A stretch of 64,000 nucleotides of DNA, from the NCBI GenBank assembly GCA_036558645.1, contig DATBFG010000064.1, forward strand, positions 1 through 64,000. Reading direction: 5' to 3'. The DNA is from DATBFG01 sp036558645. GTDB lineage: Bacteria > Acidobacteriota > Terriglobia > Terriglobales > Acidobacteriaceae. Position numbers and translations under genes: made by a program. Positions 53,938-63,278 of this stretch are shown here, piece by piece; within the stretch, counting starts at the first letter, position 1, and each line of letters opens with the position of its first letter. Below the pieces are notes generated by a model that worked only from the letters and a program-made list of their open reading frames with translations, was not told the origin of the DNA and searched no databases.

Positions 53938-54717
53938 ATGGGTACGGCTTTGATCACGGGCGCCTCGGGCGGCATCGGTTATGAACTCGCCAAGCTGTTC
54001 GCCAAAGATCATCACGACGTCATTTTGGTGGCGCGGAGCGCAGTCAAGCTTCAACATTTTGGCGACGAACTACGCCGCCAATTTAGCATCACGGCCAGAG
54101 CACTCGCTGTCGATCTCGCCAGTCCTCATGCCCCTCAAACGATCTTCAACCAATTGCAGAGCGAACGTACGGTCGTGGACTTTCTGGTGAACAATGCGGG
54201 ATACGGAATGCATGGAGATTTCGCGCAGATTCCGCTTGAGGATGCCTTAGGACAGATCCAGCTCAATATCGCGGCTCTCACCGCGATGACAAGGTTGTTC
54301 CTTGAGCCGATGCTGCAGCGCGGTCAGGGCCGCATCATGAATGTCGCCTCCACCGCGGCATTCCAACCGGGACCGCTCATGGCGGTGTATTACGCTTCTA
54401 AAGCTTTCGTTCTGTCTTTTTCGGAGGCTCTTGCGAATGAAGTGAAGGAGAGTGGTGTCTCGGTGACTTGCCTGTGCCCAGGCCCAACAGAAACCGGCTT
54501 CCAGGAGCGCGCCCACTTGGGGAATTCCCGCCTTGTGAGGTTCGGCATGATGAGCGCCAAGGCCGTGGCGATCGACGGATATCAAGGCATGCTTGCCGGA
54601 AAGCCGCTCGTTATCTCGGGATTTCGCAATTGGCTCGTGGCCGAGTCGGTTAGATTCGCGCCGCGCAGAATTGCGACAGCAGTTTCCCGAAAAATCGCCG
54701 AGAAGACGACCTCGTAG
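53938..54717 (+). CDS. Short-chain dehydrogenase/reductase
   Basis: 259 residues. The Rossmann cofactor motif TGASGGIGYELA is at 8-19, followed by VNNAGYGMHG, the catalytic serine in VASTAAF, and YYASKAF with Tyr and Lys. This classical SDR oxidises or reduces a hydroxyl/keto group with NAD(P). An arginine just after the second strand (VARSAVKL) suits NADP. The C-terminal extension RNWLVAESVRFAPRRIAT resembles the DltE/YqjQ-type subgroup. The substrate is unknown. No firm ribosome binding site is seen. It ends 10 bases before the convergent secreted-protein gene. Confidence 0.88.
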   Translation: MGTALITGASGGIGYELAKLFAKDHHDVILVARSAVKLQHFGDELRRQFSITARALAVDLASPHAPQTIFNQLQSERTVVDFLVNNAGYGMHGDFAQIPLEDALGQIQLNIAALTAMTRLFLEPMLQRGQGRIMNVASTAAFQPGPLMAVYYASKAFVLSFSEALANEVKESGVSVTCLCPGPTETGFQERAHLGNSRLVRFGMMSAKAVAIDGYQGMLAGKPLVISGFRNWLVAESVRFAPRRIATAVSRKIAEKTTS

Positions 54718-54727
54718 AATATCGAAA

Positions 54728-55672
54728 CTATTTCACTTCGAAGTTCTTTTCAAAGTTCTTGTCGTCTAGCCCGATATTTTGCGAAATTTGGTTCGCGGTG
54801 ACGTCCCAATCGAGCACCGTGGTCTTACCCCCCTGCGGCTCTTGCGTGTAGTGAATCTGGTAGTGATTGGGGAGTGTGTAACCGTCCGCAGTTTTAAAGT
54901 CGCTGAACCGCTCTTCCACGCGGTAACGCGTTTGTGCCTGATTGGCTTGAGCCGCGTCGCTGCCCACGTTACCCTGTATCCCACCGTTTGCGGTGGCCTT
55001 ATTTCCCAGTTCAGGTATCGCCATGGAGTTGAGACCACCTCCCTGTTCGAGCCGCGCCTGGACGGTCAACGTGTAGACAGTCAGCACGTGACGGAAGGTC
55101 TCGGTATCGAAGAACAAGTGAATCTCAATATCAGTGCTTTTCTTCGGCTTGTAGCGAACGTCATAAAGATTCCGGCCATCAATGTTCTTTTGTCCTTCGT
55201 AAGTCAGCTTTGGCTTGCGTTCGCTGACATCAAGAAGTGCCCAGCCTGTACCCAGTTCGCCTCCCCACAGGCCTTCCCGTAACAAGATATCTTGCATATG
55301 AATGAAATCACCAAGGGATGATCGCGATTGATTGTCGGTGCTGGTCGCTACTGAAACCTTGTTTCCATCGGTCGTAAATCGCTCGCCACGGTAATTCGTA
55401 GTCGGAAATTTCAAGCTCATGGTCAACTTCCGATTCTCCGAGGCAATGATTGCCTTGCCATCCATGGTGCCGGCGCCACCGGTTAGAACTTTGAACGATG
55501 CGTCTCCAACGACCCATCGCGACTTGGCAGCCGCACGCGCATCCGCTTTCGCGATCGAGTCCAGGTTACCTGCGATGATGTCTTCGACCTTTACATCGCT
55601 CGCAGCAAAGCTGAAACTCCCAATGATCACGAGAACAGACAACACAGCCAGTTTTAGCGTAGTGATTCGCAT
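54728..55672 (-). CDS. Secreted protein, LolA-like fold suspected (paralogue A)
   Basis: 314 residues with a signal peptide (LAVLSVLVIIGSFSFAAS). It is clearly a paralogue of the 298-residue product at 58527-59423: both start with a VEDIIAGNLDSI/VDELLQHHLDSV helix, then ARAAAKSRWVVGDASFKVL, a YDVRYKPKKSTDIEIHLFFD versus SYRPKKNSDMDITLYFD strand, FRHVLTVY, and a final TRYRVEERFSDFKTADGYTL. The helix plus half-barrel pattern suggests a LolA/LppX-like lipid-binding shell, but this is inference. It has an insert rich in Ala, Asn and Gln near 235-255. Function unknown. Confidence 0.7.
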   Translation of the reverse strand: MRITTLKLAVLSVLVIIGSFSFAASDVKVEDIIAGNLDSIAKADARAAAKSRWVVGDASFKVLTGGAGTMDGKAIIASENRKLTMSLKFPTTNYRGERFTTDGNKVSVATSTDNQSRSSLGDFIHMQDILLREGLWGGELGTGWALLDVSERKPKLTYEGQKNIDGRNLYDVRYKPKKSTDIEIHLFFDTETFRHVLTVYTLTVQARLEQGGGLNSMAIPELGNKATANGGIQGNVGSDAAQANQAQTRYRVEERFSDFKTADGYTLPNHYQIHYTQEPQGGKTTVLDWDVTANQISQNIGLDDKNFEKNFEVK

Positions 55673-55795
55673 AGTTGCCTCGGAGAGAAATCGCTCAAAG
55701 TTTATAACTCTGGCCCTCGGAAAGTATAGAAAAACTTGCGATAGATCTCGATGATCATCCGCGGAACTCCCGAACCGGAGCCGTTCTCGGGCACT

Positions 55796-57358
55796 CTACT
55801 CCCACTCGATTGTGCCCGGCGGCTTAGATGTAATGTCGTAAACCACTCGATTCACGCCGTTGACTTCATTCACAATACGGTTGGAGATTGTCTTGAGGAC
55901 ATCGTACGGTAGGGTGACCCAGTCGGCGGTCATGCCATCTTCGGAGTGCACGGCGCGAATGGCGCACGTGTATGCATAGGTTCGCTGATCTCCCATCACG
56001 CCGACGGACCTAACCGGGAGCAGAACCGCAAAGGATTGCCAGATTTTTGTATACAGTCCGGCGTTCTTGATTTCCGTGACCACGACGTCGTCGCACTCGC
56101 GAAGAATGGCCAGGCGCTCGGGAGTAACTTCTCCCAACACGCGAACCGCAAGTCCCGGTCCAGGAAACGGCTGGCGCTGAAGAATGTCTTCTGGCATACC
56201 TAAGTCGCGGCCGATGTTGCGGACCTCATCCTTAAAAAGGTCTTTAAGCGGCTCGATGAGCTTGAGCTTCATCTTTTCGGGCAGGCCACCCACGTTGTGA
56301 TGTGTCTTGATGGTTTGCGAGGGTCCGCGAACCGATCGAGACTCGATCACATCAGGATAAAGTGTTCCCTGCACCAGCCAGTCCACTTTGCCTTCCTGCT
56401 GTTCGATCCGGTGCGCTTCTTCGTCAAAGACCGCGATGAATTCATTACCGATGATTTTTCGCTTTTTTTCCGGGTCGGTTATTCCGGCCAGCTTGCCCAG
56501 AAAGCGATCTGTTGCGTCCACCGCCACGACATGCAATCCCAGCTTGGATCGCAAGTTCTGCTGTACCTTTTCGAATTCGTTCTTTCTAAGTACGCCATTG
56601 TTCACGAATATCGACGTCAGCCGCGACTTGCCTTGCTCATCGCGCAGTGCCCGATCTACCAGTGTTGCGGCAACAGCCGAGTCGACACCGCCCGATAGAG
56701 CACAGATTGCACGACCTTCTCCTACGATCTTGCGAACCTGGCTCACGGTTTCATCGATAAAGCGCTGCGCCGTCCAGTTTGGTCTTGCCTGGCAAATGTT
56801 CAGCACGAAGTTTCGCAGGATGTCCGTTCCAAGCGGCGTGTGATGGACCTCGGGATGAAACTGAACGGCCCACATCTTCTTGGCAGGATTTTCGATCGCA
56901 GCAACTGCATTAGGAGATTTTGCGGTCAACTCGAACCCGGTGGGCAATTCGACAGCCTCATCTCCATGGGACATCCAAACAGCCAACACCTTGGGCAATC
57001 CTGCGAACAACTGTGATCCGGGCTGCACTTCGACCTTGGCATGGCCGTACTCTCTTTTGTCTGCCGGACGCACCTTGCCGCCCAGTGAGTGCACCATGAA
57101 CTGCAATCCATAGCAGATACCAAGCACCGGCAGTCCCAGGGCAAACACTTTCTGATCGGCTACGGGGGCATCGTTGTCGTACACCGAGCACGGACCGCCT
57201 GAAAGCACGATACCGACAGGAGAATAACTGCGAATTTCGTCCAGCGATGCATTGCAAGGCAAGACGACGGAGAAGACATTTTGTTCGCGGATGCGGCGGG
57301 CAATCAGTTGGGAATATTGCGCGCCAAAGTCGAGGACAACGATGGATTGGGTTTCCAC
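55796..57358 (-). CDS. guaA: GMP synthase (glutamine-hydrolysing)
   Basis: 520 residues, standard length, starting with GTG. The glutaminase domain has GLPVLGICYGLQFMVH with the nucleophilic cysteine and the VQFHPEVHHT histidine-glutamate pair. The ATP-pyrophosphatase domain has the P-loop ALSGGVDSAVAATLV, and the C-terminal dimerisation domain ends in YDITSKPPGTIEWE. It amidates XMP to GMP in purine synthesis. The gene lies on the minus strand between a membrane protein gene (54 bases upstream) and paralogue A (123 bases downstream), so it may share a transcript with genes unrelated to purines. Confidence 0.98.
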   Translation of the reverse strand: METQSIVVLDFGAQYSQLIARRIREQNVFSVVLPCNASLDEIRSYSPVGIVLSGGPCSVYDNDAPVADQKVFALGLPVLGICYGLQFMVHSLGGKVRPADKREYGHAKVEVQPGSQLFAGLPKVLAVWMSHGDEAVELPTGFELTAKSPNAVAAIENPAKKMWAVQFHPEVHHTPLGTDILRNFVLNICQARPNWTAQRFIDETVSQVRKIVGEGRAICALSGGVDSAVAATLVDRALRDEQGKSRLTSIFVNNGVLRKNEFEKVQQNLRSKLGLHVVAVDATDRFLGKLAGITDPEKKRKIIGNEFIAVFDEEAHRIEQQEGKVDWLVQGTLYPDVIESRSVRGPSQTIKTHHNVGGLPEKMKLKLIEPLKDLFKDEVRNIGRDLGMPEDILQRQPFPGPGLAVRVLGEVTPERLAILRECDDVVVTEIKNAGLYTKIWQSFAVLLPVRSVGVMGDQRTYAYTCAIRAVHSEDGMTADWVTLPYDVLKTISNRIVNEVNGVNRVVYDITSKPPGTIEWE

Positions 57359-57412
57359 GAATGAGTGTCTCAGAATGGCTAAAAAGTGTAAAGCAGGTAC
57401 TTCGCTGTGGAA

Positions 57413-58459
57413 TTAGGACCCACTCTCGGGCGGCGTCGGAACATCGCTCAGAATCAACTCCTCGGGATCCACTCTACCTGTCATCTCTATGGTCGATACC
57501 GGGTTAGGTGGCGGGAGAATGACTGGAGGCGGCGGGGCATCGGGCAATTCCACCATTGCGATGTATGCAGCCAAGCGGCCCACGTAGAGGAAATCTGCGA
57601 TCGCGAAGTAAAGCATCGTGACCAGCAGGACGCCGCCAAAAACCACGCCCCCGGGCAAGACTCTTGCAAACCCCAAGGGGAATGCCACGACTGATGTACC
57701 AATTACAAACGCCGCGATATGAGCCAGCCCGAACCAGAAGCCTGCCGCTGCAACCGATCCCGACTCCTGGCAGCATAAGTTGACAGCTGCTGTGACCGCT
57801 CCAAATGTGTCACTACCCTTGCCTACCACAAAGATCGACGATAATGACAGGAACCAATTCACAATCGACCAGGCGATCCAGATGAACATCGCCAACATGA
57901 ACAGTATTAGCGTCGCGCTTCCCGACCCAGAATCGCTTTTCTCGGAGATAGCACCCACCAAGCCGATGGATCCAACGAACGACGTAACAGCGGCTACGCT
58001 CGCCGCTATCCGCAAAAAGTTCAGGCCTGCAAGCGAGCGCCAGCCTCCCGCTAACGCCCAATCTGGCTGCAAATCGCTGAATGACGCCCATCCCGCATCA
58101 CCACTTCGGAAATAGTGGTAGAGAGCGCGAACTGTCGAGATGCGTCCAAGAGAAGCGACAACAATCCATGCCAAGCTTATGGATATCGCGAGCAGAATGG
58201 TCGCTCCTACAGCGCGCGCAGCGCTGCCCCGGAAAATGTCGTGAATGGCTTTGGCTACCAGCGGGGGCTGCCCGGTTCGGAGGAAAAAAATGTCTTTCCC
58301 GCTCACCGGAAGGGTATCGAGATACTCGAGCAAGGCGAAACCGAAAAGACTGGCGGCAGCAATGCCGACGCTCCATCTCCAAGCAATCTCAGCGAGGACA
58401 AACGAAGGCCGTCCAAAAACAGCACGAAATCCTTCGAGCGTCGGGGAGCGCAGCTTCAT
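57413..58459 (-). CDS. Multi-pass membrane protein of unknown function
   Basis: 348 residues with about six to seven predicted membrane segments, for example VGIAAASLFGFALLEYL, AVGATILLAISISLAWIVVA, ATLILFMLAMFIWIAWSIV and VVFGGVLLVTMLYFAIADFL. The C-terminal 50 residues leave the membrane and are proline-rich (DAPPPPVILPPPNP) and then acidic. No family was recognised. It starts with ATG at 58459 and lies 54 bases ahead of guaA and 67 bases after paralogue B on the same strand, so co-transcription with both is likely. Confidence 0.75.
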   Translation of the reverse strand: MKLRSPTLEGFRAVFGRPSFVLAEIAWRWSVGIAAASLFGFALLEYLDTLPVSGKDIFFLRTGQPPLVAKAIHDIFRGSAARAVGATILLAISISLAWIVVASLGRISTVRALYHYFRSGDAGWASFSDLQPDWALAGGWRSLAGLNFLRIAASVAAVTSFVGSIGLVGAISEKSDSGSGSATLILFMLAMFIWIAWSIVNWFLSLSSIFVVGKGSDTFGAVTAAVNLCCQESGSVAAAGFWFGLAHIAAFVIGTSVVAFPLGFARVLPGGVVFGGVLLVTMLYFAIADFLYVGRLAAYIAMVELPDAPPPPVILPPPNPVSTIEMTGRVDPEELILSDVPTPPESGS

Positions 58460-58526
58460 CCTTTGGCTATCATACCGTGGCCTGTGGCACCGCGCTCACC
58501 GTCACCGCGGCCACTGGTGTCGCGTG

Positions 58527-59423
58527 CTAGGGTACGTCAAAGTTTCGAGCGTCCAATTGGATGTTGGTGAGCATCCGCGAAGCTGTGACATCCCACTCGA
58601 CGGTTTTGGTAAAACCGTTTTGATACTCGCCAGAGAAACGCAGGTTGTACCGCGAAGGAAGCGTCAAGTCGTCGTACTTTCTGAAATCGCTGAATCGTTC
58701 TTCAATGCGATAGCGAGTCTGTTGCTGCCTCGCACTCAAAGCGTCTTTTCCACCCGACAGGTCATTGGGAAGCGCTTGATCCGACGAATCGGCGGGAGCA
58801 AGTCCGGCATGCACGCTGACCTTGTACACGGTCAAAACGTGATGGAATGTCTCTGGATCGAAGTAGAGGGTAATATCCATGTCCGAGTTCTTCTTGGGAC
58901 GATAAGACACCGCATGGAGGCTTGTTCCCTCCACTTTCTTTAAACCTTCGTAGTGCATTCGGTCTTTGTTCTTCTCATCCAGAAGAGGCCAATTGGTTGA
59001 CCATACGCCACCAAGAATGCCGCCCTTCAACGGCAGATCTTCACTGCGCAGAAAAACTCCGAATTCAGACCGCGTGCCATCATCATAAGTACCGGCGACG
59101 AAAGTCCTATCTCCGTTCTTGAGAAACTTTTCGCCGTGATATTTCAGTGCGTTGATCTTCATCAAAATCTGCAACTTGTCGCCTTCTGATGCCATGACGC
59201 ACTTTCCCAAAATCTCGCCGGATCCGCCCACCAGAACGCGGTAGGCCGCAGCTCCTTCTACCACCCGGTTCTTCGTTGCGGCACGCGCCTGCGATGGCCC
59301 GACTGAGTCAAGGTGATGCTGCAACAGTTCGTCCACCTTCATGTTCTCTGCTGCTCGAGCCACTCCGCAGCCCAAGATCACGATCGCCCCAAGCACAACT
59401 ACAACCCGATTCCTTACTCGCAC
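58527..59423 (-). CDS. Secreted protein, LolA-like fold suspected (paralogue B)
   Basis: 298 residues from a GTG at 59423, which follows a GGGGAGGGGG ribosome binding site directly upstream. A signal peptide (VVVVLGAIVILGCGVARAA) exports it. It is a diverged duplicate of the product at 54728-55672 over its whole length, with matching helix, strand and C-terminal EERFSDFR segments, but without the Ala/Asn/Gln-rich insert. Both copies keep two polar patches (YRPKK, EERFSDF) that may be functional. A lipid- or polymer-binding periplasmic role is only inferred. It is the first gene of a minus-strand run containing guaA. Confidence 0.7.
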   Translation of the reverse strand: MRVRNRVVVVLGAIVILGCGVARAAENMKVDELLQHHLDSVGPSQARAATKNRVVEGAAAYRVLVGGSGEILGKCVMASEGDKLQILMKINALKYHGEKFLKNGDRTFVAGTYDDGTRSEFGVFLRSEDLPLKGGILGGVWSTNWPLLDEKNKDRMHYEGLKKVEGTSLHAVSYRPKKNSDMDITLYFDPETFHHVLTVYKVSVHAGLAPADSSDQALPNDLSGGKDALSARQQQTRYRIEERFSDFRKYDDLTLPSRYNLRFSGEYQNGFTKTVEWDVTASRMLTNIQLDARNFDVP

Positions 59424-59620
59424 AGCCCCCTCCCCAATTTTTTGTAACAGTACAATGCAACGGAGTAATGTAATTGTACAAGGGGATCCGGTAAAGAAGA
59501 ATTATGCCTCAGAGTGGTTAGTAGTAACCAAAATCGGAGTTACATGCTTGTTAGCCTTGACAAGTAACTTAAATCAGAAGCGAACAGCCAAATGGCTGAG
59601 GAGGGCTGTCTGAATATCCG

Positions 59621-62149
59621 TTACCGAACGACAATATTTATGAGTTTCCCCGGCACGAGGACTATCTTCACGACCTGCTTGCCGGCAATGTAGACCTTGA
59701 CGTTCTCGTCTGCCAAAGCGTTGGCCTTCACGGTACTCTCCTCGGCGTCGGCGGGCACAACAAAGCGCCCGCGCAGCTTGCCATTGACCTGCACCGGAAT
59801 CTCAATCTCATCTTCCTTCGCCAGCGCCGGGTCATACTTCGGCCATGCAGCGCGCAGCAAACTCTGTTTCTCTCCAAGCATTTCCCACAGCTCGTGGGCA
59901 AGATAGGGAGCAAATGGGGCCAGCAAGAGGACAAGATTTCGCTGTACGTCTCTCAAGACATCGGCTGGCAACCGTGATCCTGACGTTTCTTTATCTTCCG
60001 TCGCATACAACGCATTGACCAATTCCATGATGGCGGCCACCGAGGTGTTGAAATGCCAGCGCCCCTGGAAATCGTCACTTACGCGCTTGATCGTCTGGTG
60101 AAGCTTGCGTTGAATCTGCCGCGCCGTACCACCGTCGGGGCGCTCCGAGGACGCATTCTGCGCATTGCGAGCCACGAACCGATGCACCCGGCTCAGGAAA
60201 CGCTGCACGCCTTCAATCCCGGCATCCTGCCAATCCAATTCACTTTCAGGCGACGTTGCAAACAACGTGTACATGCGCGCACTATCGGCACCATAGCGCT
60301 CTACCATGTCGTCAGGAGAAACTACGTTGCCCAGGCTCTTCGACATCTTCGCGCCGTTCTTGATGATCATGCCCTGCGTGAACAAGCGTTCCACCGGCTC
60401 ATCATTCTTGACCAATCCCATATCCCGCATGAACTTAGTCCAGAAGCGCGAGTAAATGAGGTGCAAGATGGCGTGTTCAACACCGCCGATGTATTGATCG
60501 ATGGGGAACCAATAGTCGATCGTGCCGCTGTCGAACGGTGCGGTGTTATTTTGCGAATCCGTATAGCGATAGAAGTACCATGACGAGTCCACGAAAGTGT
60601 CCATGGTATCGGTCTCGCGCCGCGCTGGGCCGCCACACTTTGGACACATCGTGTTCACAAAGCTGGACACTCTTCCCAGCGGCGATCCGCCACTCAAGGT
60701 GATGTCAACGTTCTCTGGCAGAACAACCGGCAGTTCGGATTCCGGCACCGGAACAATGCCATCGTTTTCGCAATACAACATTGGAATCGGCGTTCCCCAA
60801 TACCGCTGCCGCGAAATACCCCAGTCCTTCAGACGGAACGTGACTGTCGCCTTTCCGAAGCCATGGCTCTCGGCGTACTCCGACATCTTTTTGACTGCTT
60901 CCTCGCAACTCAAGCCACTGAAAGGCCCGGAGTTCACAACCATTCCGTCCATCGTGGTGAATGGAAGCGGTGGCTCGGTTACTGTCTCCTCCGGATCGCC
61001 TGAGTTGGGAAGGATCACGATGCGGATGTCGATCTTGTATTTCTTAGCGAAGTCAAAATCGCGTTCATCGTGGGCTGGAACGCTCATAATGGCGCCAGTT
61101 CCGTAGTCCATCAGGATGTAATTGGCCACCCAGATCGGAACCTTACTGTTGTTGAACGGATTCAGCGCGTAGCGTCCCGTGTTCACGCCATGCTTCTCAA
61201 TCTCACCAATATCGCCAACTTCCCTCGCCTTACCCTGCTCGGAGATCAACTGATCCACTTTCGCGCGCAGATCGGGATTGCCCGCAGCGAAATCGACCAC
61301 AAGCGGATGCTGCGGCGCAAGTTGCAACGACGTCGCTCCGTAAATCGTGTCGATGCGCGTTGTGAAGACCTGAATCTTGTCGCCGAACGACCCGGAGGGG
61401 CTATCGAGTTTGAAATCTACCAAGGCTCCTTCGCTACGCCCGATCCAGTTCCGCTGCATCGTGCGCACTTTCTCGGGCCACTCCTTGAGTTTCTCCAGAT
61501 CGCGCAATAGCTCATCCGCATACTGCGTGATCCGCAAAAACCATTGCTCCAATTCGCGCTGCTCGACAACAGTATCCTCGTGCCGCCAGCAATGCCCTCC
61601 CACCACTTGCTCGTTCGCCAATACGGTCGCGCACTTCGGACACCAATTGACCCGGCTCTTCTTTCGATAAGCCAAGCCCTTTTCGTAGAGCTTTAGGAAG
61701 AACCACTGGTTCCAGCGATAGTAATCAGGTAGACAGGTCGTTACCTCGCGGGACCAGTCGTAGGCGAAGCCTAGACGCTTCATCTGCGCCTTCATGTTGG
61801 CGATGTTCCGCAGCGTCCAGTCTTTGGGAGGTGTGTTGTTCGCAATGGCTGCATTTTCCGCCGGAAGACCGAACGAGTCCCACCCCATCGGATGCAGGAC
61901 GTTGTATCCGTTCATCCACATGTAACGTGCCAACGCGTCTCCAATGGAGTAATTGCGCACGTGTCCCATATGCAGCGCACCGGATGGGTAAGGAAGCATT
62001 TCCAACACGTAATACTTCTGCTTAGTCGAATCGCGCTCGGCCGCGTACAACTCAGGATCTTGCTGCCAGCGCTCAAACCATTTGCTTTCTATGCGCTGTG
62101 CGTCGTAGCGCTCGTCGTGGGCTACAGTGGTGATGTCTTCCTGGGGCAT
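59621..62149 (-). CDS. leuS: Leucyl-tRNA synthetase
   Basis: 842 residues, close to the E. coli length of 860. Class I signatures are present: PYPSGALHMGHVRNYSIGD (HIGH motif as HMGH) near residue 55 and KMSKSLGNVV. The zinc-type cysteines CPKCATVLAN and CPKCGG, and the large editing insert with the TGAIMSVPAHDERDFDFA segment, identify LeuRS rather than IleRS or ValRS. It charges tRNA-Leu in the cytoplasm. No T-box or other leader element was seen upstream, and there is no clear ribosome binding site. Endonuclease IV lies upstream on the same strand. Confidence 0.98.
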   Translation of the reverse strand: MPQEDITTVAHDERYDAQRIESKWFERWQQDPELYAAERDSTKQKYYVLEMLPYPSGALHMGHVRNYSIGDALARYMWMNGYNVLHPMGWDSFGLPAENAAIANNTPPKDWTLRNIANMKAQMKRLGFAYDWSREVTTCLPDYYRWNQWFFLKLYEKGLAYRKKSRVNWCPKCATVLANEQVVGGHCWRHEDTVVEQRELEQWFLRITQYADELLRDLEKLKEWPEKVRTMQRNWIGRSEGALVDFKLDSPSGSFGDKIQVFTTRIDTIYGATSLQLAPQHPLVVDFAAGNPDLRAKVDQLISEQGKAREVGDIGEIEKHGVNTGRYALNPFNNSKVPIWVANYILMDYGTGAIMSVPAHDERDFDFAKKYKIDIRIVILPNSGDPEETVTEPPLPFTTMDGMVVNSGPFSGLSCEEAVKKMSEYAESHGFGKATVTFRLKDWGISRQRYWGTPIPMLYCENDGIVPVPESELPVVLPENVDITLSGGSPLGRVSSFVNTMCPKCGGPARRETDTMDTFVDSSWYFYRYTDSQNNTAPFDSGTIDYWFPIDQYIGGVEHAILHLIYSRFWTKFMRDMGLVKNDEPVERLFTQGMIIKNGAKMSKSLGNVVSPDDMVERYGADSARMYTLFATSPESELDWQDAGIEGVQRFLSRVHRFVARNAQNASSERPDGGTARQIQRKLHQTIKRVSDDFQGRWHFNTSVAAIMELVNALYATEDKETSGSRLPADVLRDVQRNLVLLLAPFAPYLAHELWEMLGEKQSLLRAAWPKYDPALAKEDEIEIPVQVNGKLRGRFVVPADAEESTVKANALADENVKVYIAGKQVVKIVLVPGKLINIVVR

Positions 62150-62251
62150 AAGTGGATCAATACTGTATTGGTAACCCTTGATTTTACATGGTAAAGACGC
62201 GGCTTGCTGTGCCCGGGGCAGATAGGCCGACCTTGAACTACAACCTCCGCA

Positions 62252-63139
62252 TTACTTCGCTACCAGCTTCGTGAGCGTCGTTACGTTTCTTCTATCGTCG
62301 CCGGGTTCGTCAATCGGTGTTTCGGCGATGAATGCCGCATGCGACAGACGCCGATCATTCAAGAGTCGGCGAAACGGCTCCAGCCCGATCGTTCCCTTCC
62401 CTACGTGTTGATGCCGATCGAGCTTCGAACCGCGAGCAGCCTTGGCATCGTTGCAATGCCATACCCGAACATTTTTGAGCCCAATGGTTTTGTCCAGCAA
62501 CGCCAACGTCTCTCCCATTCCCTTTTCGCTCACAATGTCGTATCCCGCAACGTGAGTGTGGCAGGTATCAATGCACGCTCCGACGGGAACCAACCCTTTC
62601 AGTCGATCGATGACCTCTGCCACTTGCTCAAAGCTCCCGCCCAGCGAATACTCAGCGCCTGCCGTGTTTTCGATCAGGATAGTTAGGTTTCCCTTCACCA
62701 GATCCAAGCCCTGCGTTGCTGCATTGATAGCCGCAGCCGTGTATAGCAGTCCCTGTTCCCGATCCGCGCCGCGGAATGATCCCGGATGCAGCACCAGGTA
62801 TTCGGCACATAGCGCCAGGGCTCGCTCAATCTCTCCACGAAAGGCCTCGATCGACTTCTTAAGGAAGAGGGGCGTCGTGCTCGCCAGGTTGACGAGGTAG
62901 TTTGTATGGATTACCAGCGGCTTGAGGTCATATTTTTCTCGCAGGCGTCCCATTTCGGCACACTGTGAACTGGCCAACTGATAAGCGGCCCATTGTCTCG
63001 GACTCGACGAGAATACCTGGAACGTGTTGCAACCCAAGCGGTAAGCCCGCTCCGCAGCATTCTGAACCCCGCCCGCGCTCGACGTGTGAATACCAATGCG
63101 GCGCGAGGTTAGAGCCGGAGGACGCTTCGGCCGCGGCAT
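62252..63139 (-). CDS. nfo: Deoxyribonuclease IV (AP endonuclease)
   Basis: 295 residues from the ATG at 63139, with AGGA about 10 bases upstream; an ATG at 63178 is possible, and the open frame further out to 63412 is not coding. The endonuclease IV TIM-barrel metal ligands are visible: LVIHTNYLVN, LVLHPGSFRG, ILIENTAGA, CIDTCHTHVAGYD, and VWHCNDAKAARGSKLDRHQHVGKG split across 235-260. It cleaves DNA at abasic sites with three zinc ions in base-excision repair. It is divergent from the DAHP synthase gene; the shared gap of about 140 bases should hold both promoters. Confidence 0.95.
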   Translation of the reverse strand: MPRPKRPPALTSRRIGIHTSSAGGVQNAAERAYRLGCNTFQVFSSSPRQWAAYQLASSQCAEMGRLREKYDLKPLVIHTNYLVNLASTTPLFLKKSIEAFRGEIERALALCAEYLVLHPGSFRGADREQGLLYTAAAINAATQGLDLVKGNLTILIENTAGAEYSLGGSFEQVAEVIDRLKGLVPVGACIDTCHTHVAGYDIVSEKGMGETLALLDKTIGLKNVRVWHCNDAKAARGSKLDRHQHVGKGTIGLEPFRRLLNDRRLSHAAFIAETPIDEPGDDRRNVTTLTKLVAK

Positions 63140-63278
63140 CTTCAAGATGTCCTGTTCACGCGCTATGGAACCGGGCATTTTATGAGTATATCGGCCACCG
63201 TACGGCTTTGTCGGGGGCCTGAGTTGCCGTTGCCCAACCGCCTTCCCGGGCGATAAACTGCAATGTTGAGGTGCTGTC

